From 40CM-4-69-5 sp036556905 (GTDB taxonomy: Bacteria > Methylomirabilota > Methylomirabilia > Rokubacteriales > CSP1-6), in NCBI GenBank assembly GCA_036556905.1, contig DATBIM010000033.1:21630-85629 (forward strand): 64,000 bases of DNA, given 5' to 3'. Below the pieces are notes generated by a model. It ran no database searches, was not told the DNA's origin, and was given only the letters and a program-made list of their open reading frames with translations. Of this stretch, positions 9,430 through 20,300 are shown in pieces; position 1 is the stretch's first letter; the number at the start of each line of letters is the position of its first letter. The position numbers and the translations under genes were made by a program.

Positions 9430-10616
9430 AACGAGATGCCGTCAGCTGGGAGCGCGCGGCGGAGGTCTGCGAGGCCGCCCAGGGGTGGCTCCGGGCCGGC
9501 GCCATCGACGAGGCGACCCACGAGGCGATCAGGGAAGCGTATCGAGATCCCTGCGTCACCCCTTCGCAGGTCTGGCGGGCGCTCACCGCCGTCATGACCA
9601 CCGCCGTCATTCTCTGCGCCCTGGGCGCCTTCCACGTCGCGATTCGGCCGAGCTTGAAGGTTCTCCCCGTCCTGTTCTTCCTGTTCGCCACGGCGTGCCT
9701 GGTCGCGACTGAGCGCCTGGAAGCCTCACCGCGGCTGGCGAGGCGGGGAGCGGCCGGGGCAACATCGTTCTGGGGCGGCGTCTTCGTCCTCCTCGGACTC
9801 GGCCTGTTTCTTTCGGCGACGGCCGGGATCAGTGACGACAGCGCCATCGACGCCGTTCTCCTGGCGAGCGCGCTCGTGTGGGGCGCGGGTTGCTGGCGGT
9901 GGGGGCCCCCGCTCTTCGCCGGGTTCTCGGCCGTCTCGCTGTTCCTCTTCCTTGGACGATTCCCGTCGGGACGCGTTCTCTGGGTGCTCGCCGGTGCGGC
10001 CCTGGCCGCGGTCGCCGCGCGCCGACTGGACGACGCGGCCTGGGCGCCATCTCATCGCCGGGCGGCGGCGGTCCTCGTCGTCACCGGGGTCGGCGCCCTC
10101 TACGTCGCCGTCAATGTCTACTCCCTCGACGAACAGCTCCTGGAGGAGTTGCAGCGATTCTCCTCGGCCCGTATCGCCCCGGCCCCAGGGCGCTTCGCCT
10201 TCATCGTGTCGGCCGTCGCGACCGCCGTCCTCCCCTTGGTGGTTTTGCTGTGGGCCTGGGCGTCACGCCGGACGTTTCTCCTCGACACGGGAATCGCCCT
10301 CCTCGCCGTTTCGCTGGTCACGCTGCGGTACTACGTCCACGTCGCGCCCCTCTGGGTGGTGCTGACCGTGGTGGGGGCGGTGCTCGTCACCCTGGCTCTC
10401 GCCGTCGAGCGGGCCCTGCGGCGCGCCCCGGGCCGGGAGATGGCCGGCATCACGGCGGACGCCCTCTTCTCGGACGAGCAGCGGCAGCAGGTTCTCCAGG
10501 TCGTCCCGGTCGTCGCCACTCTCACGCCGCCCGCGCACTCTCCGGTGGCCGTCGAGAAGGGCTTGGCCGGCAGTGGAGGACAGTTCGGCGGCGGCGGCGC
10601 CTCAGGGAAGTTCTGA
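9426..10616 (+). CDS. Multi-pass membrane protein with glycine-rich tail, partner of the upstream gene
   Basis: A 396-residue protein that starts inside the stop of the previous gene. It has a soluble N-terminus (about 1-60, with AQGWLRAGAIDEATHEAI), about ten hydrophobic segments, and a soluble tail ending GGQFGGGGASGKF. It looks like a paralogue-type partner of the preceding DUF2157-like protein, and the pair may form a membrane complex. I do not recognise a specific function. A weak hairpin (10626-10649) follows the stop but lacks a T-run. Confidence 0.65.
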   Translation: MKRDAVSWERAAEVCEAAQGWLRAGAIDEATHEAIREAYRDPCVTPSQVWRALTAVMTTAVILCALGAFHVAIRPSLKVLPVLFFLFATACLVATERLEASPRLARRGAAGATSFWGGVFVLLGLGLFLSATAGISDDSAIDAVLLASALVWGAGCWRWGPPLFAGFSAVSLFLFLGRFPSGRVLWVLAGAALAAVAARRLDDAAWAPSHRRAAAVLVVTGVGALYVAVNVYSLDEQLLEELQRFSSARIAPAPGRFAFIVSAVATAVLPLVVLLWAWASRRTFLLDTGIALLAVSLVTLRYYVHVAPLWVVLTVVGAVLVTLALAVERALRRAPGREMAGITADALFSDEQRQQVLQVVPVVATLTPPAHSPVAVEKGLAGSGGQFGGGGASGKF

Positions 10617-10670
10617 CGCGGAGGGCCGGGCCAAGACTCCGCGGCCCGGACTGGCGTATAGTACAGCGCC

Positions 10671-11723
10671 ATGGCCCGACAAGAGGAATTTCTCCGTCCC
10701 TTCGCGACACTCTCCGAGATTCGCCGGGCCGCCCGGGCGCGGCTCCCCCGGGAGGCCTGGAACTTCGGCGACGGCGGCAGCGAGTCGGAAACAACGCTGC
10801 GGCGCAATCGCCGGCACCTCGACCGCCTCGCCATCGCCCAGAACGTCCTGGTCGACGTGCGGGAGATCGACCTGCGCACCAGTCTCCTCGGCGTGCCCCT
10901 CTCGTCACCCGTGGGCGTAGCGCCTATGGGCGGCCTCGTCCTCTTCCACCCCGAGGGCGACGTGGAGATGGCTCGGGGAGCCGGCAAGGCCGACACGCTC
11001 CAGTGGCTCTCCGGCGCCACCGGGTGGCCGGTGGAGGACGTGGCCCGAGCCGGTGGAGCCCCGCAGATGTTTCAGCTCTACCACCACGGTGATCGCGGCT
11101 GGGTGAGCGAGCTCCTCAAGCGGGTCGAGGCCTCCGGCTACAAGGCCGTCGCCCTCACGGTCGACACTCAGCACTACAGCCGGCGGGAGCGCGACATCCT
11201 CGCCCGCTGGAGCCCGCGCAAGGCCATGGAGATCGCGCCCAACCCCCGCGGACCGTTCCACGACTACCAGATGCGCCTGACCTGGGCCGACGTCGAATGG
11301 CTCATCAAGACGACGAAGCTGCCGGTCGGCCTCAAGGGCATCATGACGGTGGCCGACGCCCGGCGCGCGGTCGAGACGGGCGTGCGCCTCATCTGGGTCT
11401 CCAACCACGGCGGGCGTCAGCTCGACCACACGCAGTCGTCCATCGAGGCGCTGTCGCCGATCGTCGAGACGGTGGCCGGCCGCGTCGAGGTCGTGGTCGA
11501 CGGCGGCTTCTCGCGGGGGACCGACGTGCTGAAGGGCCTGGCCCGGGGGGCCAAGGTGGTCATGATCGGACGGACGGCGCTCTGGGGGCTGGGCGCTGAC
11601 GGCGCCGAAGGCGTCGCCCGCGTCTTCGAGATTCTCCGCGAGCAGATGCACATCGCCATGGGCCTCTGCGGCCGGACCCGGATCGCCGACCTCACACCCG
11701 ACCTGATCTTCCGGGCCGACTAG
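10671..11723 (+). CDS. FMN-dependent 2-hydroxy-acid oxidase/dehydrogenase
   Basis: A 350-residue cytoplasmic TIM-barrel flavoenzyme of the glycolate/lactate oxidase family. The active-site histidine is H246 in SNHGGRQLD, and FMN-phosphate contacts are expected in the following VVVDGGFSRGTDVLKGLARGA stretch and the final GRTALWGL. The family oxidises an alpha-hydroxy acid to the keto acid, passing electrons to oxygen or quinone. The substrate (lactate, glycolate, mandelate) cannot be read from sequence. A TATAGT hexamer eight bases before the ATG could be a -10 box giving a very short leader. It is convergent with opgH. Confidence 0.88.
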   Translation: MARQEEFLRPFATLSEIRRAARARLPREAWNFGDGGSESETTLRRNRRHLDRLAIAQNVLVDVREIDLRTSLLGVPLSSPVGVAPMGGLVLFHPEGDVEMARGAGKADTLQWLSGATGWPVEDVARAGGAPQMFQLYHHGDRGWVSELLKRVEASGYKAVALTVDTQHYSRRERDILARWSPRKAMEIAPNPRGPFHDYQMRLTWADVEWLIKTTKLPVGLKGIMTVADARRAVETGVRLIWVSNHGGRQLDHTQSSIEALSPIVETVAGRVEVVVDGGFSRGTDVLKGLARGAKVVMIGRTALWGLGADGAEGVARVFEILREQMHIAMGLCGRTRIADLTPDLIFRAD

Positions 11724-11745
11724 AGGACGTCCGCTCCGCGAGCCC

Positions 11746-14127
11746 TCAGGAGGCCTGGCGGAGGGCGGCGCGCTCGTCGTGGCCATTGCCGGAGCCCGCG
11801 TCAAACCAGGTCGGATGGGCGCCGGGCGACGTCCACACCTCGAAGTGAAGCTGGGAGAGCGCGAGAGGATCGGTTAGGAACTGCAGCTTCTGGCCGTCGG
11901 TCAGGGCCGGCGGGCCGCCCTTCACTGCCGCCGCCACCGCGCGGTCCCGGCGCAGCTGCGCGCGTGGGGAGAATCGAGCCGGGGCACACGACACCGCGCA
12001 GGCGATGGCGTTGACCTGGGGATTCACGACGGCATCCACGAATCCGGGCATGACACCGGCGGCCTCGGTGTGGGCACGCACGGCCCGAAGCTCGTCCGGC
12101 GGATTCGTCTCCTCGGGGATCAGGAGCAGCCCGGCCCGTCGCAGCCGGCGGCCGAGGGACACCCGGCTCGAATAGACGGAGATCGGGATCGACAGCGCGA
12201 GCGCGCCGACCACCGGTAGCAGCAGCCACCAGGTATACGACGAATCGAGCCAGTAGACGGCGGCGCCCCAGGCCGCGGCCACGAGCGTATGGGCACCGTG
12301 GCGACGCAGGCCCTCGCGCCACGTGGTCTGGGCGTCCTCCCGCGGCGGACTCTTCCAGGGCACGCTCAGGCCGGTGAGCGCGGCCAGGACGAACTGCGTG
12401 TGGAACAGCATGCGGATCGGCGCGAGCAGCGCCGAGCCCAGGATCTCCATCAGCAGGCTCAGGGTCAGGGCCCGCACGCCGCCGAATCGTTGGGCGCCCT
12501 GGGCCAGGACCAGCCCGGCCCCGAGGATCTTGGGCGTGAAGAGCACCACCGCCGTCGCGATGACGAAGCCGATGGCGGCATTGACGTCCCACCGTGGCCA
12601 CACTGGGAAGAGCTGGCGAGGCTGGAAGAAGTACTGGGGCCCGATCACGGTCTGCAGCACGATGAACACGGTGGACACCGTCAGGGCGAAGAACCACAGC
12701 GGCGCCGACACATACGTCATGATCCCGGTCATGAACACGGCCCGATGCGCGGGGTTCAGCCCTCGCCACAGGAACAGGCGGGAGTTGATGAGATTGCCCT
12801 GGCACCAGCGCCGGTCGCGCTTGAGCTCATCGACGAGGTTGGGCGGCATATCCTCGTAGCTGCCGGGCAGGTCGTAGGCCATCCAGACCTTCCAGCCGGC
12901 CCGGCGCATCAGCGCGGCCTCCACGAAGTCGTGGGAGAGGATCTCGCCGGACAGGGGGCCGCGCCCGGGGAGCCGTCCCAGGGCACAGTGACGCACGAAC
13001 GGCGCGATCCGGATGATCGCGTTGTGGCCCCAGTAATACGACTCGCCGAGCTGCCAGAAGTGCAGACCCGCCGTGAAGAGTGGGCCGTACACGCGGGTGG
13101 CGAACTGCTGGAGACGCGCGAACAGCGTGTCCCGCCCGGCGGCGCGGGGGGCCGTCTGGATGATGCCGGCGCTCGGGTTGGCCTCCATCAGGCGCACCAG
13201 CGTGATCAGGCAGTCGCCGCTCATCACGCTGTCGGCGTCGAGGACGACCATGTAGCGGTAGCGGCTGCCCCAGCGCCGACAGAAGTCGGCGACGTTCCCG
13301 CTCTTGCGCTTGACTCGGTGCCGGCGCCACCGATAGAAGATGCGGCCGACGCCATCGACCGCCGTGCAGAGATCGAGCCAGGCTTGTCGTTCCGCCACCA
13401 GCGTGTCCGGCTCGCTGCTGTCGCTGAGCACGAAGAAGTCGAACAGCGGCAGCGCGCCGGCCCGGGCGACCGACTCGTAGGTGGCCCGCACCCCGGCGAA
13501 CACGCGCCCCACGTGCTCGTTGCGAATGGGCATGATGACCGCCGTGCGGGCCTCTGGCCCAATCGCGGTCCCCGGCGCCACCGACCGCGTGATCGCGTGA
13601 CGATCGCGGGCCCCGCACAGGAGCACGAACCCGCTCAGCGCCGTCCAGAATCCCAGCGAGACCCAGGCGAACAGGATCGTGAACAGGGTCAGGATCGCGA
13701 GCTCCAGGGGCTGCTGTCCGTGGTAGGGCAAGACCCTGGTGGCCATGAAGTACGCGAACCCCACCGTTTGCGCCAGCGCCAGGACGGCGAAGACCGTCCG
13801 CCGGATGGTGGCCGTTCGGGTGACCGTGCGGCTGTCGTCAACTGACTCCGGCATGTCGCTGGCCCGGCCTGTCGCCGCGGCCGGGCCGGACACCCGCGCC
13901 TGGGCTCCGAGCGGGCGTGACGACAGCGGCGCCGGCCATCGCGTTGGAGCCATCGGCGTCCGGCGAATCGGCGGAGCGCTCGTCATCGTCCAGGCGGCGG
14001 CGTCCGCGCGACCGTCGCGCGTGGCCAGACCCGGGACGGCGAGCTCGAGACGGCGACGAATCGAGGCGAAGGCGGCGTGCTGGCCGACCTGGGGCCCGTC
14101 GGTCAGCGCATGGTGGAGGCTGGCCAT
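11746..14127 (-). CDS. opgH: Periplasmic glucan glucosyltransferase OpgH/MdoH (GT2)
   Basis: An inner-membrane GT2 glycosyltransferase of about 790 residues. Membrane segments flank a cytosolic catalytic domain with VIMPIRNE, the acidic motif VVLDADSVMSGD, a later DFVEAALMRRAGW, and the product-binding motif RRWCQGN. This is the OpgH order. OpgH uses UDP-glucose to build the beta-1,2-linked backbone of osmoregulated periplasmic glucans. It lies downstream of opgG on the same strand. The start is uncertain: the frame is open into opgG, and GTG 14172, ATG 14127 (chosen, GGAGGCGGAGG upstream) and ATG 13854 are all possible. Confidence 0.92.
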   Translation of the reverse strand: MASLHHALTDGPQVGQHAAFASIRRRLELAVPGLATRDGRADAAAWTMTSAPPIRRTPMAPTRWPAPLSSRPLGAQARVSGPAAATGRASDMPESVDDSRTVTRTATIRRTVFAVLALAQTVGFAYFMATRVLPYHGQQPLELAILTLFTILFAWVSLGFWTALSGFVLLCGARDRHAITRSVAPGTAIGPEARTAVIMPIRNEHVGRVFAGVRATYESVARAGALPLFDFFVLSDSSEPDTLVAERQAWLDLCTAVDGVGRIFYRWRRHRVKRKSGNVADFCRRWGSRYRYMVVLDADSVMSGDCLITLVRLMEANPSAGIIQTAPRAAGRDTLFARLQQFATRVYGPLFTAGLHFWQLGESYYWGHNAIIRIAPFVRHCALGRLPGRGPLSGEILSHDFVEAALMRRAGWKVWMAYDLPGSYEDMPPNLVDELKRDRRWCQGNLINSRLFLWRGLNPAHRAVFMTGIMTYVSAPLWFFALTVSTVFIVLQTVIGPQYFFQPRQLFPVWPRWDVNAAIGFVIATAVVLFTPKILGAGLVLAQGAQRFGGVRALTLSLLMEILGSALLAPIRMLFHTQFVLAALTGLSVPWKSPPREDAQTTWREGLRRHGAHTLVAAAWGAAVYWLDSSYTWWLLLPVVGALALSIPISVYSSRVSLGRRLRRAGLLLIPEETNPPDELRAVRAHTEAAGVMPGFVDAVVNPQVNAIACAVSCAPARFSPRAQLRRDRAVAAAVKGGPPALTDGQKLQFLTDPLALSQLHFEVWTSPGAHPTWFDAGSGNGHDERAALRQAS

Positions 14128-14240
14128 GGCCTGGCCCGCCTCCGCCTCCCGCTGGGCCAGCTCCAACACCACGCTCTCGCGCTCCCGGGGGAGAAGGAGC
14201 TGATCGAGGTAGCGCCGGCACGTGCGGGCGGCGTCGGACT

Positions 14241-15818
14241 CTAGTCGGGCGGTAGGATGTAGCTCCACGTCTCCGACAGGACCTCCTTGCCGCTGTTCAG
14301 GTGCGCTCGAAGCTCCACCGGCTTGCTGGCGTCGTTGCGGCGGACGCGCACGACGACGCGCCAGCCGCCGGTCACCTCGTTGCGTCTGAGGTGTCGTTCC
14401 ACGATCTGGCCGTTGGCATCGATCCACAGCGCGACGTCGACACCGGCCGTGGCCGGCAGCCGGCTGAGCGCAGGGCCCTCGAAATCGACGTGGAGCTCGA
14501 CGCTTCCATCAGGCGACGACCTCACGTAGCCGCGGCCGCGACGCGTCTCGCGCACCCACCCCGTCGGCGGCCGGATCTCCCGGTCCTTCTGCCACAGCAC
14601 GCGATACGCATACGGCAGGGCCTCCTTTGGCCGCGGCTGCCAGTCGGGAACCCAGTATGCCACGACGTTGTCGTTGGTCTCGTCGGGCACCGGGATTTGC
14701 ACCAGCTCCACCCGGCCGGGTCCCCACGGCCCCTTCAGCTCCACCCAGGCCGAGGGCCGCAGATCGTAGCGCGCCTCGAGGTCGGCGTAGCTGCCAAACG
14801 ACCGCTCCCGCTGCATCAAGCCGAAGCCCCGCGGGCTCGTCATCGCGAACGAGGTCACGAGCAGGCGCTTGGGATTCACGAGCGGGCGCCAGATCCAGTC
14901 GCGCTCGGTCATCTGGATAGACAGGCCGTCGGAATCGTGGACCCGCGGGCGATAGTCCTCGCGGCCCGGCCGCTGATTCGCGCCGAAGAAAAACATGCTG
15001 GTCAGCGGGGCGAGCCCCAGCTTGGCGACATTCCGGCGCAGGAACAGTCGGGCATCCACGTCGAGCACCGTCGTGACCCCCGGCCGGAGGACGAACCGGT
15101 AGGCCCCGGCAGCGCGCGGTGAATCGAGCAGCCCGTAGATGGTGAGCTCCTTCGCGGTGGGCGAGGGGCGCTCGATCCAGAACTCGACGAACCGCGGAAA
15201 CTCCTCGCCGGCCTGTTCTGCGGTGTCGATGGCGAGGGCGCGCGCCGAGAGCCCGAACCGCTGCCCCCGTCCGAGGCCACGGAAGTAGCTGGCGCCGAGG
15301 AAGACGATGACTTCATCCTTGTAGGTGGCGGTGTTGACCGGAAAATGGACGCGGAAGCCGGCGAAGCCCAGCCCCGACAGCTCGTCGCGGGCGAGCTTGT
15401 TCTTCCCGTAGTCGAAGTCGTCGGGATCGAACCGGACTGGCCGCGACCCCTCGGGTCCGATCTCGTTGATCGTGACCGAGTCCTCGTAGACCCAGCCGGG
15501 ATGGAAAAACATGATGTCGAAGGACAGCTTGGCGTTCTGCCACAGGGCGCGCTCGGATCGGAAGCGGATATCACGATGCTGGTCGTAGCTCAACGCCTTG
15601 ATCGACCGGGGCAGGGTGCTGCTGGGCTTTTGATAGGCCGCGGCGGCGAGCTTCTCCGCCCTGGTGGCCACGTCGTAAAAACCGAAGGCCTGGGCCTCGG
15701 CGGCGACCAGCACCAGCGCCACGAGCAGCGCGAGCGCGCCGGGCCGCCCACACCGCCCCGCGCGGGGCGGGCTGTTCGCCGCGTCGAGCAGATCACCGGT
15801 TCGCGCGTCGGTCCCCAT
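14241..15818 (-). CDS. opgG: Periplasmic glucan biosynthesis protein OpgG/MdoG
   Basis: A 525-residue protein with a signal peptide ending in AEAQA before the mature start FGFYDV. It has the OpgG/MdoG pattern: YDQHRDIRFR, LWQNAKLSFDIMFFHPGW, FPRFVEFWIERP, and the central SMFFFGANQRPGREDYRPRVHDSDGL. OpgG acts in the periplasm on nascent glucan. Members of the OpgG/OpgD family have been shown to be beta-1,2-glucanases (GH186), which matters for the neighbouring glycosidases. The N-terminal 25 residues before the hydrophobic segment are poorly supported, and the true start may be further in. It precedes opgH on the same strand. Confidence 0.93.
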   Translation of the reverse strand: MGTDARTGDLLDAANSPPRAGRCGRPGALALLVALVLVAAEAQAFGFYDVATRAEKLAAAAYQKPSSTLPRSIKALSYDQHRDIRFRSERALWQNAKLSFDIMFFHPGWVYEDSVTINEIGPEGSRPVRFDPDDFDYGKNKLARDELSGLGFAGFRVHFPVNTATYKDEVIVFLGASYFRGLGRGQRFGLSARALAIDTAEQAGEEFPRFVEFWIERPSPTAKELTIYGLLDSPRAAGAYRFVLRPGVTTVLDVDARLFLRRNVAKLGLAPLTSMFFFGANQRPGREDYRPRVHDSDGLSIQMTERDWIWRPLVNPKRLLVTSFAMTSPRGFGLMQRERSFGSYADLEARYDLRPSAWVELKGPWGPGRVELVQIPVPDETNDNVVAYWVPDWQPRPKEALPYAYRVLWQKDREIRPPTGWVRETRRGRGYVRSSPDGSVELHVDFEGPALSRLPATAGVDVALWIDANGQIVERHLRRNEVTGGWRVVVRVRRNDASKPVELRAHLNSGKEVLSETWSYILPPD

Positions 15819-15997
15819 CAGCCCAGCTTGCTGGTTCTCGATCTCTCCAGTGGAATAGAGGGTGCCTCGCTTCGCTCATCTCGCCGACCTGGGTGCCCAC
15901 GCCGCGCCCCGCGGTCACCCTGGCCCGACCGACACCGAGCAGACGATATGTGGCGATCATATCAGGTCAAGCAACGACACCGGTCGGCGGCCGCCCG

Positions 15998-17353
15998 CTA
16001 CGGCGCGGGAGGATCGTCCAGCGCGTGTCCTCTGGTGGCGATGACCTTGGCATAGAACCGGGCGCTGGCCTTCGGCGTGCGCTTCTGGGTCTCGAAGTCG
16101 ACGTGCACGATCCCGAAGCGCTTGGAATAGCCAAGCGACCACTCGAAATTGTCGAGCAGTGACCACACGAAGTATCCGCGCACGTCGACCCCGGATCGGA
16201 TCGCGGCGTGGACCGCCGTGATGTGCCGGCGCAGGTAGTCGACGCGCAGGGGGTCCGCGAGATGGTCGCCGTCGAGCGCCGGTGGGTCGAAGAACGCGGC
16301 GCCGTTCTCGGTGACATAGGTCGGCGGATTGCCGTACCGCTCCTTGACCCAGACGAGGGTGGTAGTCAACGCCGGCGCGAACACCTCCCAGCCCGTCTCG
16401 GTGTAGGTCGCGCGGGCCTGAGGCACCGGCGCCGCCTGCAACGGCCAGGCGTGAGGATCGAAGCGCGTGACGCTGCGCGTGTAGTAGTTGACCCCCAGGA
16501 AGTCGATCGGCTGGCGGATGAGCGTAAAGTCGTCGGCCGGCCACTGGGGCCAGGCGTCACCGAAGATCTGGCCCAGCTCGTCGGGGTAGCGGCCGAGGAA
16601 GATGGGATCGAGGTACTGGCGGTTCATGTAGGCATCGGCGCGCGACGTGGCGGCCCGATCCGCCGGGTCATCCGATGCGGGGTATTTCGGCTCGAGGTTC
16701 ACGACGATACCGATCCGATGACGCCCCTCGGCCCGATAGGCTTTGACCGCTTCCCCGTGCGCTCGGAGCAGATGGTGCGTGGCGATCGGCGCCTCGAAGC
16801 GGTTGCGATGGCCGGGGGCGAGGGCCCCGTGCAGGTAGCCGCCGTCGGTGATGACCCAGGGTTCGTTGAGCGTCGCCCACATCCTGACCCGGTCGTCCAG
16901 CTTTCTGAACATGACCGCGGCGTACTCGGCAAACCACTTCGCGATCTCGGGATTGAGCCAACCGCCCAGATCGTCCAGGGCGGCCGGAAGATCCCAGTGA
17001 TAGAGGGTCACCATGGGCTCGATACCATTGCCGAGCAGGGCATCGACGAGCCGGTCATAGAAGGCGAGACCCGCGGGGTTCACCACGTTTCGCCCCTGAG
17101 GCATGACCCGGCTCCAGGAGGTGCTGAACCGATAGGCGTTCGTCCCCAGACTCCGCATCAGCGCGATGTCGTCCCGAAACCGGCGATAGTGGTCGCAGGC
17201 GACATCGCCGGTGGCCCCGGCATGAACCAGGCTCGGTGTGTGCGTGAAGCGGTGCCAGATACTGGGCCCGGCGCCGTCGGCCAGCGGCGATCCTTCGATC
17301 TGATAGGCCGACGTCGCGGTGCCCCAGAGGAAGTGCTGCGGAAACTCGATCAT
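15998..17353 (-). CDS. GH1 beta-glucosidase
   Basis: A 451-residue cytoplasmic GH1 enzyme beginning MIEFPQHFLWGTATS. The acid/base glutamate is E164 in TLNEPW and the nucleophile is E349 in YVTENGAA. FLGVNYYTRS and the late FVWSLLDNFEWSLGYSKRFG are classic GH1 signatures. It cleaves terminal beta-linked glucose from short oligosaccharides. The ATG overlaps the stop of the upstream large glycosidase, so it is translated with the glycosidase/ABC operon. In this context likely substrates are imported beta-gluco-oligosaccharides, perhaps sophoro-oligosaccharides (inference). No signal peptide is present. Confidence 0.95.
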   Translation of the reverse strand: MIEFPQHFLWGTATSAYQIEGSPLADGAGPSIWHRFTHTPSLVHAGATGDVACDHYRRFRDDIALMRSLGTNAYRFSTSWSRVMPQGRNVVNPAGLAFYDRLVDALLGNGIEPMVTLYHWDLPAALDDLGGWLNPEIAKWFAEYAAVMFRKLDDRVRMWATLNEPWVITDGGYLHGALAPGHRNRFEAPIATHHLLRAHGEAVKAYRAEGRHRIGIVVNLEPKYPASDDPADRAATSRADAYMNRQYLDPIFLGRYPDELGQIFGDAWPQWPADDFTLIRQPIDFLGVNYYTRSVTRFDPHAWPLQAAPVPQARATYTETGWEVFAPALTTTLVWVKERYGNPPTYVTENGAAFFDPPALDGDHLADPLRVDYLRRHITAVHAAIRSGVDVRGYFVWSLLDNFEWSLGYSKRFGIVHVDFETQKRTPKASARFYAKVIATRGHALDDPPAP

Positions 17354-20300
17354 TCGGTGATCACGACGTTCGCCGGAAGCTCGGAAAAGCGAAGCTCCGT
17401 TCCCTGCCACGGCACCGGACGGCCGTTGATCCGGGTGTCCGGCGGGGGCGGTCGTTCACCCGGCCAGACGAGCACGAACCCGCCGGGCGGCACCCGCATT
17501 CCGCCGGACACGTGCAAGGTCACGCTCCCGCCCTGTTTCTTGAGGGAATACCCCAGGAGCCCGTAGGGCGTCCGCAAGTCTTTCAGCGTGACTCCCGATC
17601 CTTCGAGCCAATCCGGGGGAACGCCCGCAGCGAGCACGAGCGCCTGATCGCCCTCTCGTTCGTAGGCGAACAGATCCAGCGCGGCCCGGATGAAGTCCGA
17701 GGCGACCCAGCCGTGCGGCATGTCGCCCACGAAGCGCGGCTGCCGGGGGTCGCGGCCGACCACCTCGGGCCACTGGTTCCACGCGGCCGGCCGCCGGTCG
17801 GCCAGGAAGAAGGCGAGCAGCCCGTGCGCCCGGTCGCGCCAGCCCAGGCGGACGAACGTGCCGATCGTCCGGATCTCGTAGGGCGTGTAGTCCTCCCAGG
17901 CCGTGCGCCCGTCCCGCCGGTCCACGAACTCCCGCCAGTACCGCGCAAACGTCGCCCGGACCAGGTCGGCGGGGAGGCGGTGGAGCTCGCCGGCTGGCGC
18001 AATCGCGATGGTGGAGGAGGTGGGATCGAAGTCGCCGAGCTCCGCCGCGCCCGGGAGATAGTCGATCCCGTGGCGGGCGGTGGCATGAGCAAGCGACGCG
18101 GCCAGATCGAGGCGGAACTCCTCGCGCTGCGCCTGCAGCCGGCTCGCGGCGTCGTGGTGGCCCAGCGCCGTGGCGGCCGCGACGGCGCCGGTGTACCCCT
18201 TCAGGGCCCAGAAGTCGTCCCAGTACGAATGCATGGGCTTGGCCGAGTAGCCTTCGTGACTGATCGAGGCGGGCAGCAGCCCGTAGAACGCCCGGGTGGC
18301 CGGCGTCAGGTTGGCGTCGGTGCGCTCGGATTGCCGCAGGCCCTCGAGATAGCGGGCGGCGGCCTCCACGTGCGGCCACATCTCCTCGAGGAGCCGACGA
18401 TCCTTGGTGTAGCGGTAGACCTCGGTGGCGAGGAAGATCAGCTGGCCGGCGCTGTCATGTTCCGGTACGGGATCGGCCCCGCGCTCGTCCACACAACAGG
18501 GAACCTTGCCGTTGGTGAACTGGTACCGCGCGTACCAGCGCAGGTAATCGGCGGCGACGCTGCCGTGACCGACCCGGAGCAGCGATTCCGCGATCATCGC
18601 CCCGTCACGGATCCAGGAGCGCGCGTAGGATCTCGTCCCTGGCCGCAACACCGGCCCGTCGCGCGACATGAGAATGTGCGCCAGCGCCGTGCGGAGCGCG
18701 GCGATCAGCGGCTGCGCCGGCGCCGGCACATCGATCGAGACGCGATGCAGCCGCTCGCGCCATGCCGCAATGACCGCGGCCTGCTCGCGGTTCAGCCACG
18801 TGGTCGGAGCCTCTCCCTGGAGATTCGGCCGGACCGGCGGCCCTGACAGCGGCACGACGACGCCCACGGTGGCGCTGGCATGTGGCCCCAGCGTCAGCTG
18901 GTAGCCGAGGGCCGCCGACGCGTACCCGAGCTCGTCGCGCACCTCGGCGGGGCCGGCCCAGCGGGGCGTCCTGAGCAAGCTCGGGACGGGGCCAGCAGCG
19001 AACGGGAACGTTCCGACGCGGTCCGGGGCGTCCAACGGGAACACCGTGCGGTCGGCGTTGACCGAGAGTCCTGCGCCATCCCAGCGGATGTGACCGATGG
19101 CGCTGGCCCCGCCAACCGTATTGAGGAGCTGCGATGGGGGGTTGACCTGGAAGGGACGCACCGCCAGCACGAGCTGGAGTGGCAGGCGGTGGGCGGTGAG
19201 GTTCCGGACCTCATAGCGGGCGACCAGCCGGGACTGCCCGCGGGAGCCCGACGCGAAGGCCGAGACCCGCAGCTCCCACTGGGCCTGGCGCCACATCACC
19301 CCGGGGATGGGCAGGTGATCCTCGACCAGGAATTGACGGGGCTCGACGTCGGCCCAGCTGACGACCCGCGCCCCGGCCACGACGAACGGCTCGATCGAGA
19401 AGCCGCCCTTCGCGACCTCGAGCGCGCCGTCCTCCGACAGCAGCCCGTTCGCGTCGCCGCCGTCGATGCCGACGAGGGTCCAGGATGTCTGCTCGCCGGA
19501 GATCCCCCGCGGGTAGGTGCCGCGGGGCCATTGGCGCGCGGCGGCCTGCAAGAATGCATTCGCCGAGGCGCCGAACGCCGGCTCCTTGATCTCCAGCTCG
19601 GCCAGGCCATACGCCCGCGCCGGCCCGTCGTGGAGCGCCAGACGCAGGAATCGCGTCTCCGCTTCGGGCAGCCACACGGCGTCGGGGCCGCCGCGGCCGC
19701 CGACGACCCGCCGCACGGTCTGCCAGCGGATGCCGTCGTCGGAAAACTGGATGTCGTACCGCCCGGCATACGCGTGCGGGAGCCAGCGCACGATCAGGCC
19801 GCCGAACTCGCGCGGCCGGTGGAAGTCGAGGGTGAGCGCCTGGGCCGGGCCCGCGGCCGGGTCGCTCCTCCAGGCCGTCGCCATCGAGCCATCGAAAGCC
19901 CGCGACGCCTCGGCGCCGGCCACCGCGGAGGAGGCCCGGAGGACGGGCGGCAACACGACGCCGGCGTCGTCGGGCAGCGCGCGTAGCGCCAGCTGGCTCA
20001 CGTACACGGAGCCGCGGCCCCCACCGCGACCGGCCGCCACCGCGAACTCGATGCTCTCGACGCGGCGCAGCGTGCGGTCCTTGGTCGGCCCCCACGCGAA
20101 TTCGAGGTGGCGCCTCTTGATCCTGACGAGCTGCCACTCGCGGGGGAACTGGAACTCGGGTCGGTTGACCCACCAGACGTTGTCGCCGCTCGCGTCGACC
20201 AGCTTGACCTGAAAATTGTTGACCGGCGCATCGGCGCGCAGGTAGAACACGATCTCGTACTCGAGCGGCAGGTCGAGCGGCAGCGCCCGCCGGGCGAGTG

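Noticed and set aside
10626..10649. A 7-bp hairpin after the membrane protein pair as a terminator
   Set aside because: The stem is short and no T-run follows; it may also lie too close to the next gene's promoter region.
12289..13845. A 500-codon open frame on the strand opposite opgH
   Set aside because: Composition is Gly/Arg/Ala/His shadow coding; opgH motifs are on the other strand.
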